Origin: CAVSWN01 sp046728115
GTDB taxonomy: Bacteria > Acidobacteriota > Vicinamibacteria > Vicinamibacterales > CAVVIG01
Direction: 5' to 3'
Assembly (NCBI GenBank): GCA_046728115.1
Contig: JBKPDW010000249.1
Coordinates: 1 to 14,665 of the forward strand
Length of the DNA: 14,665 bases
The position numbers were made by a program, and so were the translations under genes. The notes beneath the pieces are model-generated. The model was not told the DNA's origin. It did no database searches and saw only the letters and a list, made by a program, of their open reading frames with translations. Below are positions 13,807-14,665 of this stretch, piece by piece (positions within the stretch are counted from its first letter, which is position 1; each line of letters starts with the position of its first letter).

Positions 13807-13852
13807 AGCTTGGGGTTAGGAGTGGGAGATGCTACGTGGGTAAGGTGCTACC

Positions 13853-13912
13853 GTGCTGAGGTGCCAGGTGCTGAGGTGCCAGGTGCTGAGGTGCCAGGTG
13901 CTGGGGTGCTAT
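13853..13912 (+). repeat. 15-bp tandem repeat, four units (left arm of array)
   Basis: Three perfect copies of GTGCTGAGGTGCCAG and a fourth diverged copy run end to end. The unit is built from two GGTGC-type half-units. A further partial unit follows and merges into the 245-bp repeat. No protein-coding signature is credible here. The sequence between the sigma promoter and this array (13807-13852) has scattered GGTTAG and GTGCTA fragments only. Confidence 0.92.
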
Positions 13913-13915
13913 CGT

Positions 13916-14111
13916 GCTGAGGTGCGATGGTGCCAAGTGCCACGGTGCCACACCACGGTGTCAGTACCCACGCTGTCAGTGCCTCGCTGCTGCACCACGG
14001 CGTCAGTTACCACGGCGTCAGTGCCACAGTGCCGCACCACGGTGTCAGTGCCACGGTGCCATTACCCGGTGCCGGTGCCACGGTGTTAGTACCACGGCGT
14101 CAGTGCCACGG
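13916..14111 (+). repeat. 196-bp long repeat, copy 1 (period 245 bp)
   Basis: This block is repeated at 14161-14356 with a single difference (T at 13991 versus C at 14236). Inside, 15-bp units of the form NNCCACGGYGTCAGT are arranged as 15+15+12, giving 42-bp higher-order units at 13951-13992 and 13993-14034, and a third that starts at 14035 and then diverges. The structure is therefore three-tiered. Confidence 0.95.
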
Positions 14112-14168
14112 GGCTGAGGTGCCACGGGGCTGAGGTGCCACGGGGCTGAGGTGCCACGGGGCTGAGGT
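14105..14168 (+). repeat. 16-bp tandem repeat, four perfect units
   Basis: GCCACGGGGCTGAGGT is repeated four times without a mismatch, bridging the two 196-bp blocks and overlapping both by a few bases. Exact identity suggests recent slippage expansion. Confidence 0.95.
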
Positions 14169-14356
14169 GCGATGGTGCCAAGTGCCACGGTGCCACACCA
14201 CGGTGTCAGTACCCACGCTGTCAGTGCCTCGCTGCCGCACCACGGCGTCAGTTACCACGGCGTCAGTGCCACAGTGCCGCACCACGGTGTCAGTGCCACG
14301 GTGCCATTACCCGGTGCCGGTGCCACGGTGTTAGTACCACGGCGTCAGTGCCACGG
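14161..14356 (+). repeat. 196-bp long repeat, copy 2
   Basis: Second copy of the block at 13916-14111, with 195 of 196 positions identical. After 14356 the sequence leaves the 245-bp period and enters the array core, so this tandem copy is incomplete. Confidence 0.95.
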
Positions 14357-14385
14357 TGCTTGACGTGCCGCTGGGCCGGTGCCAT

Positions 14386-14449
14386 GGTGCCGAGGAGTGA
14401 ACGTAGCTGATGTAAATCGATGCCAGTTTCCCCGGGGGCACTCGGCACC
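14386..14449. repeat. Unique core flanked by a 9-bp inverted repeat
   Basis: GGTGCCGAG (14386-14394) and CTCGGCACC (14441-14449) are perfect inverted copies enclosing 46 bp (14395-14440) of non-repetitive, less GC-rich sequence. To the left the plus strand reads GGTGCC-type repeats. To the right it reads GGCACC-type repeats, so this core marks the switch in repeat orientation. Confidence 0.75.
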
Positions 14450-14465
14450 TCGCGCCTAGCACCGT

Positions 14466-14626
14466 GGCAGCGTAGCACCCGGCAGCGTAGCACCCGGCAG
14501 GGTAGCACCCGGCAGCGTAGCACCCAGCAGCGTAGCACCCGGCACTGTAGCACCACCGCAGCACCCGGCACCGCAGAACCCGGCACCGCAGCACCCGGCA
14601 CCGCAGAAACCGGCACCGCAGAAGCC
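14466..14626 (+). repeat. 15-bp tandem repeat, about 11 units (right arm, inverted relative to left arm)
   Basis: Units such as GGCAGCGTAGCACCC and GGCACCGCAGCACCC repeat every 15 bp, with one unit shortened to 11 bp (14556-14566). The early units carry AGCGTAG, the later ones ACCGCAG. The later units match the reverse complement of the left-arm unit at 13 of 15 positions. The final 39 bp of the window are C-rich and show no further feature that I can support. Confidence 0.9.
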
Positions 14627-14665
14627 CCCCAGGCACGGTCGACCCCCGCCACACACGCCCCCGCA

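Noticed and set aside
13853..14626. CRISPR array
   Set aside because: The repeats are 15-16 bp and directly adjacent or nested, with no unique spacers of uniform length and no cas genes nearby.
13853..14656. Open frames with repeated peptides (RCQVL, CHGV, LPGAT types) on both strands of the right-end array
   Set aside because: Periods of 15 and 42 bp are multiples of three and so keep all six frames open. No start signal, signal peptide or domain supports any of them, and the 11-bp, 12-bp and 16-bp units would break any given frame.

Overview
The window is a high-GC, gene-dense chromosomal stretch. Secreted proteins with Sec signals, outer-membrane barrels, an ECF sigma factor with a membrane zinc-finger anti-sigma and HEAT-repeat proteins, and repeat-filled intergenic DNA all suggest a Gram-negative acidobacterium, perhaps of the Vicinamibacter type. 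The taxon is inferred from style only; there is no rRNA or marker gene to prove it.

Layout. (1) 1-2020, minus strand: leuC followed by leuD with an ATGA overlap; leuD runs off the left edge. (2) 2041-4271, plus strand: a secreted subtilisin-family protease (S8) translationally coupled to a small outer-membrane beta-barrel protein. (3) 4358-8203, plus strand: a putative metal (zinc or manganese) uptake operon with a small membrane-anchored His/Cys protein, a coiled-coil porin, a ZnuA/TroA-type binding protein, an ABC-3 permease and a tiny zinc-ribbon membrane protein. No ATPase gene is present in the window. (4) 8365-9919, plus strand: a small two-helix membrane protein and a 2-isopropylmalate/homocitrate synthase-family enzyme without the usual regulatory domain. 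(5) 10002-13768, minus strand: ECF sigma factor, anti-sigma factor, and two exported HEAT-repeat proteins, tightly packed with overlapping start and stop codons. (6) 13853-14665: about 0.8 kb of hierarchical tandem repeats with no convincing gene.

How the genes work together. LeuC/LeuD and the DRE-TIM enzyme at 8678 could supply consecutive steps of leucine-type biosynthesis, although they sit on opposite strands. Region 3 forms a plausible route for metal across the outer membrane (porin), periplasm (binding protein) and inner membrane (permease), flanked by two small proteins carrying potential metal ligands. Region 5 looks like a signalling unit in which the sigma/anti-sigma pair controls its own operon and two periplasmic or secreted HEAT proteins.

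Most notable non-coding signals. A 105-bp array of 7-bp repeats fills the whole gap before the metal-binding protein gene and supplies its ribosome-binding site. The first gene of each of four transcription units lacks a Shine-Dalgarno sequence and has a TATAAT-like hexamer 6 to 9 bp before its ATG, pointing to leaderless transcription; the leuC and protease genes share one overlapping, bidirectional version. The right-end array is built from 15-bp units ordered into 42-bp and 245-bp repeats, then switches to inverted orientation across a short unique core.
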